A stretch of DNA of 64,000 nucleotides from Bacillus sp. (in: firmicutes). Lineage in GTDB: Bacteria > Bacillota > Bacilli > Bacillales > Cytobacillaceae. The DNA lies in the NCBI GenBank assembly GCA_011524525.1, contig WTKE01000110.1, forward strand, positions 26,746 to 90,745. Direction: 5' to 3'. Positions 10,631 through 19,557 of the stretch are shown here, piece by piece. A program made the translations under genes and the position numbers. The stretch's first letter is position 1. The number at the start of each line of letters is the position of its first letter. A model generated the notes under the pieces. That model was not told the origin of the DNA. It made no database searches and saw nothing but the letters and a program-made list of their open reading frames with translations.

Positions 10631-10655
10631 GGACGAATCTAAAATAGATTCGTCC
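10631..10655 (+). terminator. Perfect 11-bp hairpin between valS and folC
   Basis: GGACGAATCTA and TAGATTCGTCC form an 11-base stem with a three-base loop, ten bases after valS. There is no T-run, so it is more likely an RNA processing or stability element within the operon than a full terminator. Confidence 0.5.
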
Positions 10656-10682
10656 TCACTACATTATGAAAGGTGAACCAAC

Positions 10683-11993
10683 ATGTTTTTGACTTATGAA
10701 GAAGCAGTGGCATGGATTCATGCTAGATTAAGGCTCGGAATCAAGCCAGGGCTTACAAGAATGGAGTGGATGATGGACAGACTTGGTCATCCAGAGAAAC
10801 AATTTCAATCCGTACATATCGGGGGGACGAACGGAAAAGGTTCGACTGTTACATTTTTAAGATCCATTTTAGAAGAGCAGGGCTATACGGTTGGCACCTT
10901 TACTTCACCCTATTTTGAGCAATTTAACGAACGAATTAGTGTGAATGGAAAGCCTATCTCTAACGATGATATTGTTCGTTTAGTCAATATTATTCAACCT
11001 TTGAGTGATGAACTTGAGCAAACGGAACTTGGAGGACCAACGGAGTTTGAGATTATAACAGCTATGTCGCTCGTATTTTTTGGTCAGTTGGGCTCGGTTG
11101 ATATAGTACTATACGAGGTCGGACTAGGTGGACGGTTTGACTCAACCAATATAATAAATCCTCTTTTGTCGATTATTACAAGCATAGGTCTTGACCATAC
11201 AGCCATCTTAGGTGAGACCCATGAGAAAATTGCATTTGAAAAAGCTGGAATTATTAAGCCACTTGTACCCATCATTACAGCTGTTCACCAAACAGAAGCA
11301 TTACAAGTAATTAAGAAGAAAGCATTGAAAGAGGATGCAGATTGTTTTGTATTGGGGGAAGACTTTTATGTTTCGAACCATCAATCGTTAACAAACGGGG
11401 AAGAGTTTGATTGGAAAACGGATGATAAAAACTTGTCTTCTATCCAAACGACGATGATAGGTAAACATCAAATCGAAAATGCTTCCTTAGCGATTATGGC
11501 TGCACAGTTATTAAATGAAAAGAAGCAATTTGTCATTGATTCAACGTCTATTAGAAAGGGCATTAAAAAAGCCTATTGGCCAGGGAGATTTGAATTGGTA
11601 AGTAATGAACCGACGGTTATTATGGATGGAGCTCATAACGAAGAGGGGATACACACATTGGTTCGTGAAGTGAAGAAACGATACCATGATAAGGAAATTC
11701 ACATCGTTTTTGCGGCGTTAAGAGATAAAAAGCTAGATGGAATGATTCAAGAATTAGATGAAATCGCTTCTCAAATCACCTTTGTATCCTTTGATTTTCC
11801 ACGTGCAGCAACTAGCAAGGAACTCTACTTGATTAGTTTGTCTGAACATAAAAAAGAAAATATGGATTGGGAGGCAACTATTGAAGAAAAATTACTCCAT
11901 CTAAAGGAAAATCAAGTACTTGTTATTACGGGTTCGCTATATTTTTTAGCAGAGGTAAAACCAAAATTACTCAAATTACTAGAATCAATATAA
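10683..11993 (+). CDS. folC: Folylpolyglutamate synthase / dihydrofolate synthase
   Basis: The 436-residue Mur-ligase-family enzyme adds glutamate to dihydropteroate and folates. The P-loop GGTNGKGSTVTFLRSIL is near residue 47, followed by GTFTSPYFEQFNERI and YEVGLGGRFDSTN, all typical of FolC. The C-terminal lobe has IMDGAHNEEG. The ATG at 10683 follows AAAGGTG. It sits 61 bases after valS, as in B. subtilis. The next gene differs: the prepilin peptidase comC expected here is absent. Confidence 0.96.
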   Translation: MFLTYEEAVAWIHARLRLGIKPGLTRMEWMMDRLGHPEKQFQSVHIGGTNGKGSTVTFLRSILEEQGYTVGTFTSPYFEQFNERISVNGKPISNDDIVRLVNIIQPLSDELEQTELGGPTEFEIITAMSLVFFGQLGSVDIVLYEVGLGGRFDSTNIINPLLSIITSIGLDHTAILGETHEKIAFEKAGIIKPLVPIITAVHQTEALQVIKKKALKEDADCFVLGEDFYVSNHQSLTNGEEFDWKTDDKNLSSIQTTMIGKHQIENASLAIMAAQLLNEKKQFVIDSTSIRKGIKKAYWPGRFELVSNEPTVIMDGAHNEEGIHTLVREVKKRYHDKEIHIVFAALRDKKLDGMIQELDEIASQITFVSFDFPRAATSKELYLISLSEHKKENMDWEATIEEKLLHLKENQVLVITGSLYFLAEVKPKLLKLLESI

Positions 11994-12077
11994 ATAAGCT
12001 ATGACAAATATCTGAATCTTTGATAAACTTAACGTGAGATAAGTCTTTTCACCCATTAATAAAGGAGGAGGAAGGAA

Positions 12078-13793
12078 TTGGATCCAAAAGCAAGGAAAAT
12101 TATTTGGATATCTTGGCTATTCATTGTCCCAGTTGGACTCTATTTAACATATTCCTTTTTCCCACCATTAATAAGCGGTCTAGATTTTGATCTATTTGCC
12201 TTTCTATTACTAATCTCTTTTGTAGCATCTGTTCCAATGGTTGTAAATAATACTCCTATTTTTCTTATTCAATGGGTATCATTGGCGGTGTTTTTAACAT
12301 TTGGTTTATTTTATGAAATGATACTTGTGCAATTTGGTATCATTGTTCTTTTAATTAAACTTCGTGTCACAAAACAGCAATTATATCGTTTTCCCCTAAA
12401 TTCACTTATGTTTTTTATTTGCTCACTTCTCAGTGGAGTGATTTATTATGCTTTAGGTGGCGTTCATGGCCTTGCCTTGGTAGAGAATCCGAAGCTTTTA
12501 CTGATTGCGATAACTTACGCAGTTGTAAATTATGCTCTTAATCAGCTGATTTTATCAGGTATTAGATATGCCTTGTTTAAGCAAAAACAGCAGTACTTTG
12601 GTAAGGATTTTATTTGGGAAACTATTACATCTATCCTTACATTGCCAATAGGGTTGGTTTTATACACATTATATATCGAGGTCGGCATTGTCGCTCTATT
12701 ATTTGTTGGAGTACCGTTTGCTAGTCTATCGATTATTTTAAACCTCTACTACTCCACGGAAAAGGTGAATAGTTATCTCCAAAAAGCAGCGAAAATAGGA
12801 CATGAGCTTGCTGAAAGACTTGATGTGGACGGAGTATTGGGACTCTTCTTACAAAAAATAAAAACCCTGCTTCCAGTAGATGAAGCGTTTGTGTTGGATA
12901 AAGAGAATGGACATTTGCACATTATTAAAATGGAGAGAAGTGACGAAGAGTTTGGATCCTTTGGGTCAATGAAACCTTTAAAAAAAGGAGAAGGGATTGG
13001 TGGAAAAGTTTGGGCAGATAAGAACGCCCTTATTTTCTCAAGCAGCAAAGAGTGGAAATCCATAACGAAAGAGCCACTTTCCCCGAAAATGGAGAGTGTA
13101 CTTTGCGTTCCGATTGTTAAAAGCAACGAAGTGGTTGCTGTCTTATTGCTAGCTTCTTCTGAAAAAAGGGCGTATGAAAAATCACAGCTTATGATTCTTG
13201 AAATATTATGCTCTTATTTGGCTGTTGCGGTGGAGAATGCGAGACATTATGAGAAGACAAAAGAAATAAGTGAGCGGTGTGCACTTACCAATCTGTACAA
13301 CTTTCGATACTTAGATAATGAGCTACAAGTAGAGTACGAGAAGTTGGTGGCTGCTGAAAGAAAGAAAATCTCTCTCATTTTGTTAGATATCGACCATTTT
13401 AAGTCTGTAAACGACACATATGGACACCAAAGTGGGAATGAAATTTTAAAAGAATTAGCTAGTCGATTAGATAACTTAGTCGGAAAAAAGGGAACTGTTG
13501 CGAGATATGGTGGAGAGGAATTTACCATTCTATTACCTGATGTTGATAAGCAAGAAGCGCTCAAGCTAGCTGAACTTGTTCGATTAACAATTGCTAATTG
13601 GCCATTTACCATTGAACAACATATTTCAGAGAAAAATAAAAAGTTGCTAGTAAACATTACAGCATCAATAGGCGTAGCCACATCCCCGGACGATGCGGAC
13701 GATCCTCAATCATTAATACGACATGCGGACCGTGCATTATATGTAGGTGCGAAGAGAGCAGGAAGAAATAGGGTCGCTCAATACGTAGAATAA
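12078..13793 (+). CDS. Membrane GAF-GGDEF protein, probable diguanylate cyclase
   Basis: A 571-residue protein with three parts: about six membrane helices (residues 8-220), a GAF domain (about 240-395) and a C-terminal GGDEF domain (about 400-570). The catalytic motif is GGEEF at 478-482 (ARYGGEEFTILLP), with ILLDIDHFKSVNDTYGH before it, so c-di-GMP synthesis is likely. The position of the inhibitory RxxD site reads GKKG, so product inhibition through that site should be missing. The start is TTG 12078 after AAAGGAGGAGGAAGG. It lies between folC and spoIIB and is followed by its own terminator. The GAF ligand is unknown. Confidence 0.9.
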   Translation: MDPKARKIIWISWLFIVPVGLYLTYSFFPPLISGLDFDLFAFLLLISFVASVPMVVNNTPIFLIQWVSLAVFLTFGLFYEMILVQFGIIVLLIKLRVTKQQLYRFPLNSLMFFICSLLSGVIYYALGGVHGLALVENPKLLLIAITYAVVNYALNQLILSGIRYALFKQKQQYFGKDFIWETITSILTLPIGLVLYTLYIEVGIVALLFVGVPFASLSIILNLYYSTEKVNSYLQKAAKIGHELAERLDVDGVLGLFLQKIKTLLPVDEAFVLDKENGHLHIIKMERSDEEFGSFGSMKPLKKGEGIGGKVWADKNALIFSSSKEWKSITKEPLSPKMESVLCVPIVKSNEVVAVLLLASSEKRAYEKSQLMILEILCSYLAVAVENARHYEKTKEISERCALTNLYNFRYLDNELQVEYEKLVAAERKKISLILLDIDHFKSVNDTYGHQSGNEILKELASRLDNLVGKKGTVARYGGEEFTILLPDVDKQEALKLAELVRLTIANWPFTIEQHISEKNKKLLVNITASIGVATSPDDADDPQSLIRHADRALYVGAKRAGRNRVAQYVE

Positions 13794-13841
13794 TATAGAA
13801 ATTACAAAAATAACCAAGAAATTTGGCGAAATCATTCTGTG

Positions 13842-13872
13842 ACAAGACGACAAAAGTCTTGTTATTTTTTTT
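13842..13872 (+). terminator. Terminator after the GGDEF gene
   Basis: ACAAGAC and GTCTTGT form a seven-base stem with a seven-base loop, followed by TATTTTTTTT. It separates the GGDEF gene from spoIIB. Confidence 0.8.
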
Positions 13873-13924
13873 GTACTCTATGATAGGATGAAACAAGCAC
13901 TCATCTTCGAAGGAGGCAAATGTA

Positions 13925-15010
13925 GTGGAAAACCAGAAAAAAAATACTATCACGATTAAGATTGATGGTAAATCAAGAATGTATCAAGAGAATAAGCCAA
14001 ACTTAAAACCAGAAAAAATGACTTCTAGTAAAACTTTTGTCGAAGATGATGGTCGAAAACTAGAATTCGATAAACGGTCAGTAGAAGAGGCAACTATAAA
14101 GGAACCAAATTATGAGGAAGTTGCAGCGGCTTCTGCTGAAAAGAATGAAGAAGACTTTGACTGGATTTTGCCAGAAACTAGTGAGGAACCAGAACTAGAG
14201 GAGTACAAGATTGCTAGTTATACAAGTAAACCCAATAAGGGAAAGAGTGTGATCAAAGCCCTTAAGAAAAATAAAAACAATCTATCTCCTTCTATTTTCT
14301 TTGCCCTCTTTTTTGCCGTAATCATTGGGATGAGTTTCGGATTTATCCTCTTAAGACTTGTCATTAGTGACCAGACGCTTGGAGGACAAGAAGTAGTTAC
14401 GACGGTTCCTCCTACTGAACAACAAAGCGAACAGGCCAATGTAGTGAGTTATACATTACCGGTTGTATCTACTTTTGTTGTTCAAGAAAGTGCTTATTCT
14501 TCGGTTGAAGCAGCGAATGAAGGCAAGAAAGTTCTTGATCAAAAGGGAATCCCCTCATCAGTCGTTACAACAGATAGAAGTTATCTGTTTGTAGGTATTG
14601 GTGTAACGAAAGAAAGTGGTAAAGCAATTGGTGAAGGTTTATTGGAAAAAGGCATCGATGATATATATGCAAAAGAAATACAAGTCGGTGGCATTCAACT
14701 AAACGAAATCACTAGTGCGGAACAAATGCTACTAGAGCAGGCATCACAATTATATGCACCTTTAGTGACAATTAGTACAAGTCTAACACTAGAACAAACC
14801 ATTCCTGAAGAAGCTTCTAATAATGTCACACAAATGAGAGCCGAGTGGGATAAAATTAATAGTAAAGAAATTAAAGATGAAAGATATATTCAGCTCAAAG
14901 AGGCAATAGACAAAGCGATTTCTGTCGCAATAAATCCATCAAAAGAGAAGAGCACAGAGCTTCAGCAGCATTTATTAAGCTTTTTGTCTTTATACCAATC
15001 AGAAAAATAA
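13925..15010 (+). CDS. spoIIB: SpoIIB, septal peptidoglycan/engulfment protein
   Basis: SpoIIB localises to the sporulation septum and helps early engulfment. The 361-residue protein has a short N-terminal segment (ITIKIDGKSRMYQEN) shared with SpoIIB, a charged cytoplasmic region, one membrane helix (about residues 120-143), and an extracytoplasmic SPOR-like region (about 185-245) containing YLFVGIGVTKESGKA. The start is GTG 13925 after GAAGGAGG. Its place just before maf and radC is the same as in B. subtilis. Sequence conservation is low in this family, so order supports the call. Confidence 0.88.
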   Translation: MENQKKNTITIKIDGKSRMYQENKPNLKPEKMTSSKTFVEDDGRKLEFDKRSVEEATIKEPNYEEVAAASAEKNEEDFDWILPETSEEPELEEYKIASYTSKPNKGKSVIKALKKNKNNLSPSIFFALFFAVIIGMSFGFILLRLVISDQTLGGQEVVTTVPPTEQQSEQANVVSYTLPVVSTFVVQESAYSSVEAANEGKKVLDQKGIPSSVVTTDRSYLFVGIGVTKESGKAIGEGLLEKGIDDIYAKEIQVGGIQLNEITSAEQMLLEQASQLYAPLVTISTSLTLEQTIPEEASNNVTQMRAEWDKINSKEIKDERYIQLKEAIDKAISVAINPSKEKSTELQQHLLSFLSLYQSEK

Positions 15011-15058
15011 AAATATCGACATTTTCGGATATTTTCCGGGAAATGGCGAGAAACTAGC

Positions 15059-15095
15059 AGAGTCTTGTCAATCCATTGACAAGCTCTGTTTTTTT
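15059..15095 (+). terminator. Terminator after spoIIB
   Basis: CTTGTCAAT and ATTGACAAG form a nine-base stem, extended by AGAG/CTCT, and a T-run follows. Confidence 0.88.
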
Positions 15096-15205
15096 AAAAT
15101 TTTTTTAAGAAAAAAAGTTCAGTTAAAAAATGACTCTCATCCTATTTTTTGTTACGATAAAAAGGTATCTCCCCTATGATCCAAATAAAAAGGTAAGGTG
15201 ATCTT

Positions 15206-15763
15206 ATGCAAAACCTCATTTTAGCCTCATCCTCTCCTCGACGAAAGGAACTGTTATCTATTCTTCAAATCCCGTTTGAGGTAAAAGCAAGTGATGTGGA
15301 TGAAACCTTTCATTCTGAACTTGCACCCCATGAAGTTGTTATTCATTTAGCAGATCGTAAGGCAAAGCATGTGTCAAAAAATGACTCTTCAGCTATTGTC
15401 ATTGGTGCAGACACGATTGTTGTGGCTGCTGGTGAAATTTTAGGGAAACCTGATAATCCAACCGAAGCTTTTGAGATGTTAAGGAAATTATCTGGTTCAA
15501 CACATTCTGTTTACACAGGAGTTGCGATTGTATCGGCTGCTCGTACAACGACTTTTTATGAAAAAACGGATGTAACATTCTGGGAGTTAACTGACGAAGA
15601 AATTCACTCCTATATAAGTACCGGTGAACCGTACGATAAGGCGGGAAGCTATGGTATACAGGGATTCGGTAGCACGTTAGTGAAACGAATTTCTGGTGAT
15701 TATTTTACGGTTGTTGGATTACCGATAGCACGCCTTGTCCGCGAATTAAAACCTTTTAGGTGA
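15206..15763 (+). CDS. maf: Maf, nucleotide pyrophosphatase / septum-site protein
   Basis: The 185-residue protein has the Maf signature LASSSPRRKELLSIL at its N-terminus, the VIGADTIV motif and the C-terminal KAGSYGIQGFG. Maf proteins hydrolyse non-canonical or methylated nucleoside triphosphates, and overexpression blocks septation in B. subtilis. The ATG at 15206 follows AAGGTGATCTT. It starts the maf-radC-mreBCD-minCD block. Length is normal and nothing is missing. Confidence 0.95.
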   Translation: MQNLILASSSPRRKELLSILQIPFEVKASDVDETFHSELAPHEVVIHLADRKAKHVSKNDSSAIVIGADTIVVAAGEILGKPDNPTEAFEMLRKLSGSTHSVYTGVAIVSAARTTTFYEKTDVTFWELTDEEIHSYISTGEPYDKAGSYGIQGFGSTLVKRISGDYFTVVGLPIARLVRELKPFR

Positions 15764-15778
15764 TGAAAGTTCAACGTC

Positions 15779-15802
15779 TACCTCCCAAGAAATTAGGAGG
15801 TA
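15779..15802 (+). promoter_or_regulatory. Hairpin that masks the radC ribosome binding site
   Basis: TACCTCC (15779-15785) is a perfect complement of GGAGGTA (15796-15802), with a ten-base loop. The right arm is the Shine-Dalgarno of radC. If folded, it would hold radC translation low. The pairing is seen directly; a regulatory role is inference. Confidence 0.5.
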
Positions 15803-15806
15803 TGAA

Positions 15807-16355
15807 ATGCGTACAGAAGCACTGATGATTAAGGACTATCCCCATGAAGACCGTCCCCGGGAGCGCTTTGTTCAAAGTGGTCCAGAAAGCCTTTCAAACC
15901 ATGAACTACTTGCTCTTCTTTTGAGAACGGGAACAAAAGAAGAGTCCGTTCTTCAATTGGCGAATCGACTATTAAATCATTTTGAAGGACTTAGGCTTCT
16001 AAAAGAAGCGACCTTAGATGAAATGACCGGGATTAAAGGGATTGGTATGGCTAAAGCAATTCAAGTACTAGCTGCCGTTGAACTAGGTAGGCGGATAACG
16101 AACTTGAATTACGATGACCGCTATGTCATTCGTTCTCCTGAAGATGGTGCTAAGTATGTGATGCAGGATATGAGATTTCTTAGTCAAGAACATTTTGTAT
16201 GTCTATATCTTAATACAAAAAATCAAGTCCTCCATAAGAAAACAGTCTTTATCGGGAGCTTAAACGCTTCCATCGTTCATCCTCGCGAGGTGTACAAGGA
16301 AGCTTTAAAACGTTCTGCAGCTTCTGTCATTTGTGCACATAATCATCCATCAGGA
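15807..16355 (+). CDS. radC: radC exon 1 (residues 1-183), interrupted by a group II intron
   Basis: RadC is a JAMM-domain protein of unclear role, historically linked to DNA repair. Exon 1 encodes the helix-hairpin-helix region (LKEATLDEMTGIKGIGMAKAIQVL, about residues 60-85) and the JAMM domain up to HNHPSG. The reading frame then enters the intron and would stop after seven foreign residues (VRLYGAA). Joined to 18204-18344 it gives a 229-residue protein, close to the 231 of B. subtilis, with HNHPSG directly followed by DPTPSKED. The splice junction follows Gly183, in the middle of the metal-binding HxH-Sx2D motif, so the unspliced product must be inactive as a JAMM protein. Confidence 0.95.
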
Positions 16356-16630
16356 GTGCGCCTGTACGGTGCAGCATAATAGCATTCTAAAAGAATTAGA
16401 ACTCCTTACATGGTTCTATGGTCAGCATCTTACCTGAAAGGGAAACCTGTAAAGGGAAAAAAGCATGATGTGAAAAGGGAAAGAGACGATTTGCTATCAT
16501 ATCGAGTCAGTTTCTCAGGCCAAGTGATGTATGGTAAAGGCTAGACTGCTTGAATCCTAGACGGAGGAGCGAAGGGTACGCCGTTACTTATGATAGCTAC
16601 AAGGTAACGAGGGCAATATCGGAGAAGTTC

Positions 16631-16636
16631 TCCTGA
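16631..16636 (+). other. Candidate exon-binding site 1 (EBS1) of the intron
   Basis: TCCTGA is a perfect complement of the exon 1 end TCAGGA (16350-16355). It sits within domain I, about 275 bases into the intron. A weaker EBS2 candidate is ATGAT at 16590-16594, which would pair with ATCAT at 16342-16346. Confidence 0.7.
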
Positions 16637-16867
16637 CTTTTTACGATTGTAAGGATTGTCCTTCTAGACTCAGGTAAAGAGTAAAACGTCAAAAGGGGTA
16701 CCTAACCATCACGTTCTATTATGCTGCATAATTCAGGGATTGCCTAAGTGCAACTAAGGTTGTATAAGGTAACGGAGTCACTATAGTACTCAACGTTTGC
16801 CTGTAATGGGCTTAGCAAGGGGAAGGGTGACAGGCTACAATTCGTCCATTTGAAAGGTGTCATGAAC

Positions 16868-18097
16868 ATGGCAATTAATCCAATTCAACAATTAGACGTT
16901 TTGAAAAAGGCTATACAAAAAGGGAAACAAATTACTGATTGCTATCGTCTTATGTATAAGAAGGATTTATGGATCAGGGCACATAAACAATTATATGATC
17001 AGAAAAATACAAATGATTTTCCTATGCTAGAAATAGATGAGATCATCTTAAACATAAAAGAGGGAACGTTTCGATTCGAAAATCATAGGGATAGGTTACA
17101 GTCTCCGTCTTTTAGAGAGTTAATGGTCCTTGAGGTGATCAAAGTAATTCTAACAACCATATTTAAAGATATTCACTATAATAGGGATGATATGAATCAA
17201 TCTCTCAAAGAAGTAAAAAGAAATTGGAGTGAACATACCTGGTTGGTTTTTGGAGAGATAAATCAAAACGAATCTTCTGTTTGGTACCATCTACTCCTGA
17301 AAAGTATTGAAAATAAGGTGAGCGACAGACGTTTTTTCCTTCTCCTTCATAATGCCATATTCTCTGGGATAATCGATAAATATACTTCCAAAAAAGGTGC
17401 AACGCTTAAATCAATACTTTACTCCATTTATTTTCAAGAAGTGGATTTATTTTTAAAAATGAAATTGATTAAGGGAAAAAAGGCAAATACTAGCATAGGA
17501 ACGTTCAAGTATTTCCAAGAGTTTGACCAGTTTTTAATGACATTTAAAGGTTCAAAAGACGAAGCAGTTCAGGTTATGGATATGGTTCAACTATATTTCA
17601 GCTCAAAACTTTTATATACAAACAAAGAATATTCCTTGACCCTTTCTAATCTAAAAAAACCGGTTTTAGTATGTGGATATGAGATGAAAAGGTGTAGACA
17701 GACTAACACTCTACTTTTCAAAATACCAAACGTTACACTAAAGAGGCTGTCCAAAAAATACGGTGAGATGGAGATTTTTCATCCTATACCCCGACCTGGA
17801 TTAATCAACCTCTCTGAACAAAAAATCATGCGGGTGTACCATGCTGAATTAAGAAAGCTCGTTTTGAATTATAGAGGAGCAAATAATTGGTATGACTTTT
17901 CTAAACTATTTTCCTTAGCTAGAGGCAGTTATATCAGAACGATAGCAATGAAAAGAAAGTGCTCAGTTAACAAAGTTAGTCTAGAAATGAAATCATATCA
18001 ACAAGGTGATCTTTGTATAAAAGTAAAAGAGAAAGAAGAAGTTGAAAGTTTATATTCTTTTGTAAAATTATCTGAGTTTTCCTTTTTGAGATACTAA
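16868..18097 (+). CDS. Group II intron maturase with a degenerate reverse transcriptase domain
   Basis: This 409-residue intron-encoded protein aligns by eye along its length with group II RT-maturases. The N-terminal part ([20 protein letters not shown]) and the maturase domain X (about 285-400, with [20 protein letters not shown]) are well kept. The RT core is not: the first catalytic Asp region reads GEINQN (Glu130), the PQG loop reads KKGATLK (near 177), and the YADD position reads EFDQ (Asp220, Gln221). A stretch before LQSPSFRE is shortened and there is no HNH endonuclease domain. The frame is intact, which argues for selection on splicing. ATG 16868 follows AAAGGTG; ATG 16862 is an alternative. 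Confidence 0.9.
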   Translation: MAINPIQQLDVLKKAIQKGKQITDCYRLMYKKDLWIRAHKQLYDQKNTNDFPMLEIDEIILNIKEGTFRFENHRDRLQSPSFRELMVLEVIKVILTTIFKDIHYNRDDMNQSLKEVKRNWSEHTWLVFGEINQNESSVWYHLLLKSIENKVSDRRFFLLLHNAIFSGIIDKYTSKKGATLKSILYSIYFQEVDLFLKMKLIKGKKANTSIGTFKYFQEFDQFLMTFKGSKDEAVQVMDMVQLYFSSKLLYTNKEYSLTLSNLKKPVLVCGYEMKRCRQTNTLLFKIPNVTLKRLSKKYGEMEIFHPIPRPGLINLSEQKIMRVYHAELRKLVLNYRGANNWYDFSKLFSLARGSYIRTIAMKRKCSVNKVSLEMKSYQQGDLCIKVKEKEEVESLYSFVKLSEFSFLRY

Positions 18098-18111
18098 GCC
18101 TAAAAGCTGGC

Positions 18112-18203
18112 GAGCCGTATACACTGAAAGGTGTACGTACGGTTCTGTGGGAGGAGAGAAGAAACCAGTCTCTAGTTTAGATGGCGCTTTTCTCCTACCC
18201 TAC
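18112..18203 (+). ncRNA. Group II intron domains V and VI
   Basis: Domain V is the 34-nt hairpin 18112-18145, starting GAGCCGTAT and ending ACGTACGGTTC with a GAAA-type loop; the AGC triad is present. Domain VI follows (GGGAGGAGA pairing with TCTCC and CCC), with an unpaired A at 18197 as the likely branch point. Both catalytic elements look intact. Confidence 0.93.
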
Positions 18204-18344
18204 GATCCTACTCCTAGTAAGGAGGATATTGAGGTTACGAAAAGACTAGCGGAATGTGGGAAAATATTAGGCATCGAAATTCTTGACCATTTGATTATTG
18301 GGGAAAATAAATTTGTCAGTTTAAAGGAAAAAGGCTATTTATGA
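18204..18344 (+). CDS. radC: radC exon 2 (residues 184-229)
   Basis: Exon 2 encodes [20 protein letters not shown], continues to [20 protein letters not shown] and stops at TGA 18342-18344. This is the normal RadC C-terminus and carries the Ser and Asp of the JAMM motif (S-x2-D). It has no start signal of its own; an ORF opening upstream at 18147 reads through domain VI and is not a gene. Both exons are intact, so the gene should be functional after splicing. Confidence 0.95.
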   Translation, partial: DPTPSKEDIEVTKRLAECGKILGIEILDHLIIGENKFVSLKEKGYL

Positions 18345-18431
18345 CACTATGAATTTATTTGACGATGCGATATAATAAGCTTTATGATTTTTTTGCAATA
18401 AAACACTAAGATGAATTCATCATAAATAGCT

Positions 18432-18460
18432 TTGACTAGAAAAAGTGAATTTCCGATATT
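18432..18460 (+). promoter_or_regulatory. Candidate sigma-A promoter of mreB
   Basis: TTGACT and GATATT are 17 bases apart, about 60 bases before the mreB start. The -10 is poor, so this is tentative. Confidence 0.35.
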
Positions 18461-18521
18461 GGACAAACCATTTGACGGATGACTTTATTCGTACGATTTG
18501 GATGAGAAAGGGAGATACTTC

Positions 18522-19544
18522 ATGTTTGGAATAGGGACAAGAGATCTTGGAATTGATTTAGGAACAGCAAATACACTTGTGTATGTGAAAGGAAAAGGGA
18601 TTGTTGTAAGAGAGCCTTCTGTTGTTGCGCTACAAACAGATACAAAACATATTGTAGCAGTAGGGAATGACGCGAAAAATATGATTGGCCGTACACCTGG
18701 TAATGTGGTAGCTCTTAGACCAATGAAGGATGGTGTTATTGCAGATTATGAAACAACTGCAACGATGATGAAGTATTACATAAATCAAGCAAACAAAAGC
18801 AAGGGTCTCTTTTCAGGCAAACCTTATGTCATGGTATGTGTACCATCAGGAATAACGGCTGTAGAACAAAGAGCAGTGATTGATGCAACTCGTCAAGCCG
18901 GTGCTAGGGATGCCTACCCGATAGAAGAACCGTTTGCGGCTGCAATTGGAGCAAATCTTCCTGTATGGGAGCCTACCGGAAGTATGGTTGTTGATATCGG
19001 AGGCGGGACAACCGAGGTTGCTATTATCTCATTGGGCGGAATCGTAACAAGTCAGTCCATTCGCATTGCTGGAGATGAAATGGATGAAGCAATTATTAAT
19101 TATATTCGAAAAACGTACAACCTTCTAATCGGTGATCGTACAGCTGAAACAATTAAAGTAGAAATTGGAAGTGCGGGTGACCCAGAAGGCATTGAGAATA
19201 TGGAAATACGTGGTCGTGATTTGTTAACAGGACTACCAAAAACGATTGAAATTAGAGCAGAGGAAATCTCGAAAGCTCTACATGATACGGTATACTCCAT
19301 TGTAGATGCTGTTAAGGTAACTTTGGAAAAAACTCCACCAGAGCTTGCTGCAGATATTATGGATCGTGGGATTGTCCTTACAGGCGGAGGTGCGCTTCTG
19401 CGTAATTTAGACCGAGTAATAAGCGAAGAAACAAATATGCCAGTTCTGATTGCTGAAAATCCACTTGATTGTGTGGCAATAGGTACAGGAAAAGCGCTTG
19501 ATCATATTCATCTTTTTAAAAATAAAGCATCAGAAACACGATAA
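18522..19544 (+). CDS. mreB: MreB, actin-like cell-shape protein
   Basis: MreB forms membrane-bound filaments that guide lateral cell-wall synthesis. The actin-fold phosphate loops are visible: [19 protein letters not shown] near the N-terminus and [20 protein letters not shown] in the middle, plus [15 protein letters not shown] near the end. I chose ATG 18522 (MFGIGTRD, 340 residues), which follows AAAGGGAGATACTTC; an upstream TTG at 18498 lacks a ribosome site. It is the first gene of mreB-C-D-minC-D. Confidence 0.97.
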   Translation: MFGIGTRDLGIDLGTANTLVYVKGKGIVVREPSVVALQTDTKHIVAVGNDAKNMIGRTPGNVVALRPMKDGVIADYETTATMMKYYINQANKSKGLFSGKPYVMVCVPSGITAVEQRAVIDATRQAGARDAYPIEEPFAAAIGANLPVWEPTGSMVVDIGGGTTEVAIISLGGIVTSQSIRIAGDEMDEAIINYIRKTYNLLIGDRTAETIKVEIGSAGDPEGIENMEIRGRDLLTGLPKTIEIRAEEISKALHDTVYSIVDAVKVTLEKTPPELAADIMDRGIVLTGGGALLRNLDRVISEETNMPVLIAENPLDCVAIGTGKALDHIHLFKNKASETR

Positions 19545-19557
19545 GCAAACAATCTTT

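Larger units (their letters stand above)
16356..18203 (+). mobile_element. Group II intron (IIB-like) inserted in radC
   Basis: The 1,848-bp element begins GTGCGCC and ends CTAC, as group II introns do. Domain I is closed by a perfect 12-bp helix (16371-16382 with 16716-16727). TCCTGA at 16631-16636 is a perfect complement of the last six bases of exon 1 (TCAGGA), making an EBS1-IBS1 pair. Domain IV holds a protein gene, domain V is at 18112-18145, and domain VI has a bulged A at 18197, seven bases from the end. Exact removal restores RadC. The intron lies on the same strand as radC, as splicing needs. Its protein looks unable to reverse transcribe, so it is probably immobile. Confidence 0.95.

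Noticed and set aside
13657..13953. A 98-residue minus-strand ORF between the GGDEF gene and spoIIB
   Set aside because: It crosses the GGDEF 3' end, a terminator and the spoIIB start; no ribosome site or family likeness.
15807..16379. A 190-residue RadC as a finished protein
   Set aside because: The last seven residues are read from the intron 5' end; splicing restores the normal C-terminus.
18147..18344. A separate 65-residue gene
   Set aside because: Its first part is intron domain VI and the rest is radC exon 2.
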